Assembly: GCA_910584575.1 (NCBI GenBank) | Contig: CAJUBG010000019.1 | Coordinates: 1-60,733 of the forward strand | From: an uncultured Dorea sp. | GTDB lineage: Bacteria > Bacillota > Clostridia > Lachnospirales > Lachnospiraceae | Direction of reading: 5' to 3' | Length of the DNA stretch: 60,733 nt | In this document: piece after piece, positions 59,718-60,733 of the stretch | Position numbering within the stretch: the stretch's first letter is position 1 | How the letters are laid out: the number at the start of each line of letters is the position of its first letter | Program-made: the position numbers and the translations under genes | Notes under the pieces: model-generated | Database searches by the model: none | What the model saw: only the letters and a program-made list of their open reading frames with translations | Told to the model about the DNA's origin: nothing

Positions 59718-60733
59718 ATGGTGAAAATAAGTGTAAAAAGAATAGTTACAGTAATATTTTGGGTTTTAATGATGTTTTGTAGTGTCAATAAAGCAGTATT
59801 GGCTGCTGAGAATGATGTCAAAACAATTCAGATTGATGTGAAATTTGGTCAGACAGAAGCAAGGTCTATGTTGGAAATGATTAATGATTTCCGTACTGGA
59901 GAAGATGCCTGGGCATTAGACGAAAATGAGAATCGAATTGAATATAAAAATTTGGGGACGTTGACATACGATTATGAATTAGAGAGAATTGCGATGCAGA
60001 GAGCAGCAGAAATTGCGATTTCTTTTTCTCACACTAGACCAAATGGAACGAGTTGTTTTACTTTGTTTGATGAAAGTACATATCGTTGGAATGTACGAGG
60101 GGAGAATCTCGCACGCGGTTACAATATGTTAGAATCAGCTCATACAGCATTTGAAGCTTGGCAAGAAACTAATGAGGATTATGCAGGGCAAGGACATAGA
60201 CGGAATATGTTAAGTTCTGGATTTACAGCCGTGGGGATTGGGCATGTATATTATAAAGGATATCATTACTGGACTCAGGAATTTGGAAATCCGACATCTA
60301 ATAAAGAAGCTACACCAGCTAATGATACGCAGGCTACAGTTCCGATTGTTGCATTATCACATCTAGTTTCTGATAATGAGAGTAGTGTTCAAGTTGGATG
60401 GAAAAAAGATACAAATGGATGGTGGTATCAAAATGCGGACGGAAGTTGGCCTGCAAATGGTTGGCAGAAGATAGATGGACAATGGTATGCCTTTAATGAA
60501 AATGGCTACATGATGGAAGGTTGGCAAAAAGTCAATGGTGCATGGTATTATCTGGTACCGAAAAGTGGAGCAATGGCTGAAGGCTGGCAGCAAATAAATG
60601 GTACATGGTACTATATGGTTCCTGGGAGTGGAGCAATGGCTGAAGGCTGGCAGCAAATAAATGGTACGTGGTATTATCTGGTTCCTGGGAGTGGAGCAAT
60701 GGCTGAAGGCTGGCAGCAAATAAATGGTACGTG
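59718..60733 (+). CDS. Secreted CAP-domain protein with wall-binding repeats, 3' partial
   Basis: At least 338 residues run off the right edge. A signal peptide covers about 1-31 (ending AVLAAE). A CAP/SCP-PR1 domain follows, with MLEMINDFRTGEDAW, the SFSHTRPNGTSCFT histidine motif, VRGENLARGY, GHRRNMLSSGFTAVGIGHVY and HYWTQEFG; then a linker of about 25 residues. From about 235 there are choline/glucan-binding type repeats (GWWYQNADGSW, GWQQINGTWYY). It is probably exported and held to the wall by the repeats. The gene is markedly AT-rich compared with the polysaccharide genes. AAAGGAG precedes the ATG. Confidence 0.9.
   Translation, partial: MVKISVKRIVTVIFWVLMMFCSVNKAVLAAENDVKTIQIDVKFGQTEARSMLEMINDFRTGEDAWALDENENRIEYKNLGTLTYDYELERIAMQRAAEIAISFSHTRPNGTSCFTLFDESTYRWNVRGENLARGYNMLESAHTAFEAWQETNEDYAGQGHRRNMLSSGFTAVGIGHVYYKGYHYWTQEFGNPTSNKEATPANDTQATVPIVALSHLVSDNESSVQVGWKKDTNGWWYQNADGSWPANGWQKIDGQWYAFNENGYMMEGWQKVNGAWYYLVPKSGAMAEGWQQINGTWYYMVPGSGAMAEGWQQINGTWYYLVPGSGAMAEGWQQINGT
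60525..60733 (+). repeat. 63-bp tandem repeats in the CAP-domain gene
   Basis: Units start at 60525, 60588, 60651 and 60714, each encoding 21 residues of the type QQINGTWYYLVPGSGAMAEGW. The last complete copies differ by only a few bases, so recent duplication is likely. The array continues past the window. Confidence 0.9.

Noticed and set aside
1..60733. tRNA, rRNA, T-box leaders and CRISPR arrays
   Set aside because: None was recognised by reading both strands. A covariance-model search was not possible here and would be the decisive test.

Overview
The window looks like a chromosomal segment of an anaerobic, spore-forming Clostridia of the Lachnospiraceae type. The evidence is the gene content: a CotJC spore-coat manganese catalase gene, a YtvI-type sporulation membrane protein, lon-clpX-clpP-tig, an indolepyruvate:ferredoxin oxidoreductase, LCP-type wall enzymes, and ICE-like and serine-recombinase elements. 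Shine-Dalgarno sites are strong (AGGAGG-like). No rRNA, tRNA or CRISPR array was seen. Naming a species would be a guess.

Region 1 (1-5716) is the end of an integrative element. A ParA-like start runs off the left edge. A 5.1-kb cargo unit is bracketed by two identical 27-bp direct repeats (548-574 and 5690-5716). The cargo is one tightly packed operon, abiEi-abiEii-gajA-gajB: a type IV toxin-antitoxin pair followed directly by a Gabija-type defence pair. The right repeat abuts the middle of cotJC.

Region 2 (5717-8778) is cotJC cut a second time, by a 2.6-kb element carrying a large serine recombinase, a PIN-toxin/antitoxin pair and a 12-bp direct repeat. Precise excision would rejoin the two cotJC parts in frame.

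Region 3 (8779-11660) is a decayed type I restriction-modification locus (hsdM and hsdR remnants with nonsense, deletion and frameshift lesions). A three-gene DUF3791/DUF3990 module sits where hsdS and most of hsdR would be expected. Two related intergenic sequences flank the region.

Region 4 (11681-36856) is mostly minus-strand housekeeping DNA: a DUF4180 protein, a zinc-ribbon membrane protein, a siroheme reductase, ytvI, engB, lon, clpX, clpP, tig and a DJ-1 protein; then secA-prfB-hom-apgM-like-lysC, with the RF2 programmed frameshift intact; then a HisA homologue and a lysR-iorA-iorB-paaK operon for aryl 2-keto acid metabolism. Plus-strand exceptions are a CYTH protein and an Rpn/PD-(D/E)XK protein.

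Region 5 (36857-55700) concerns the cell envelope: a SemiSWEET-SGNH fusion, glmS, a cohesin-type membrane protein, two LCP enzymes, glycosyltransferases, a polymerase-like membrane protein, a priming sugar transferase, a GtrB/GtrII-type glucosylation pair, and the rfbA-rfbB-rfbD-rfbC dTDP-rhamnose operon. Together these would make, modify and attach a rhamnose-containing wall polysaccharide.

Region 6 (55701-60733) holds a MerR-methyltransferase fusion, three XRE regulators (two preceded by the same GAACA-N5-TGTTC palindrome), a GerMN lipoprotein, about 0.6 kb of AT-rich DNA without a clear gene, and an AT-rich secreted CAP-domain protein with 21-residue wall-binding repeats that runs off the right edge.
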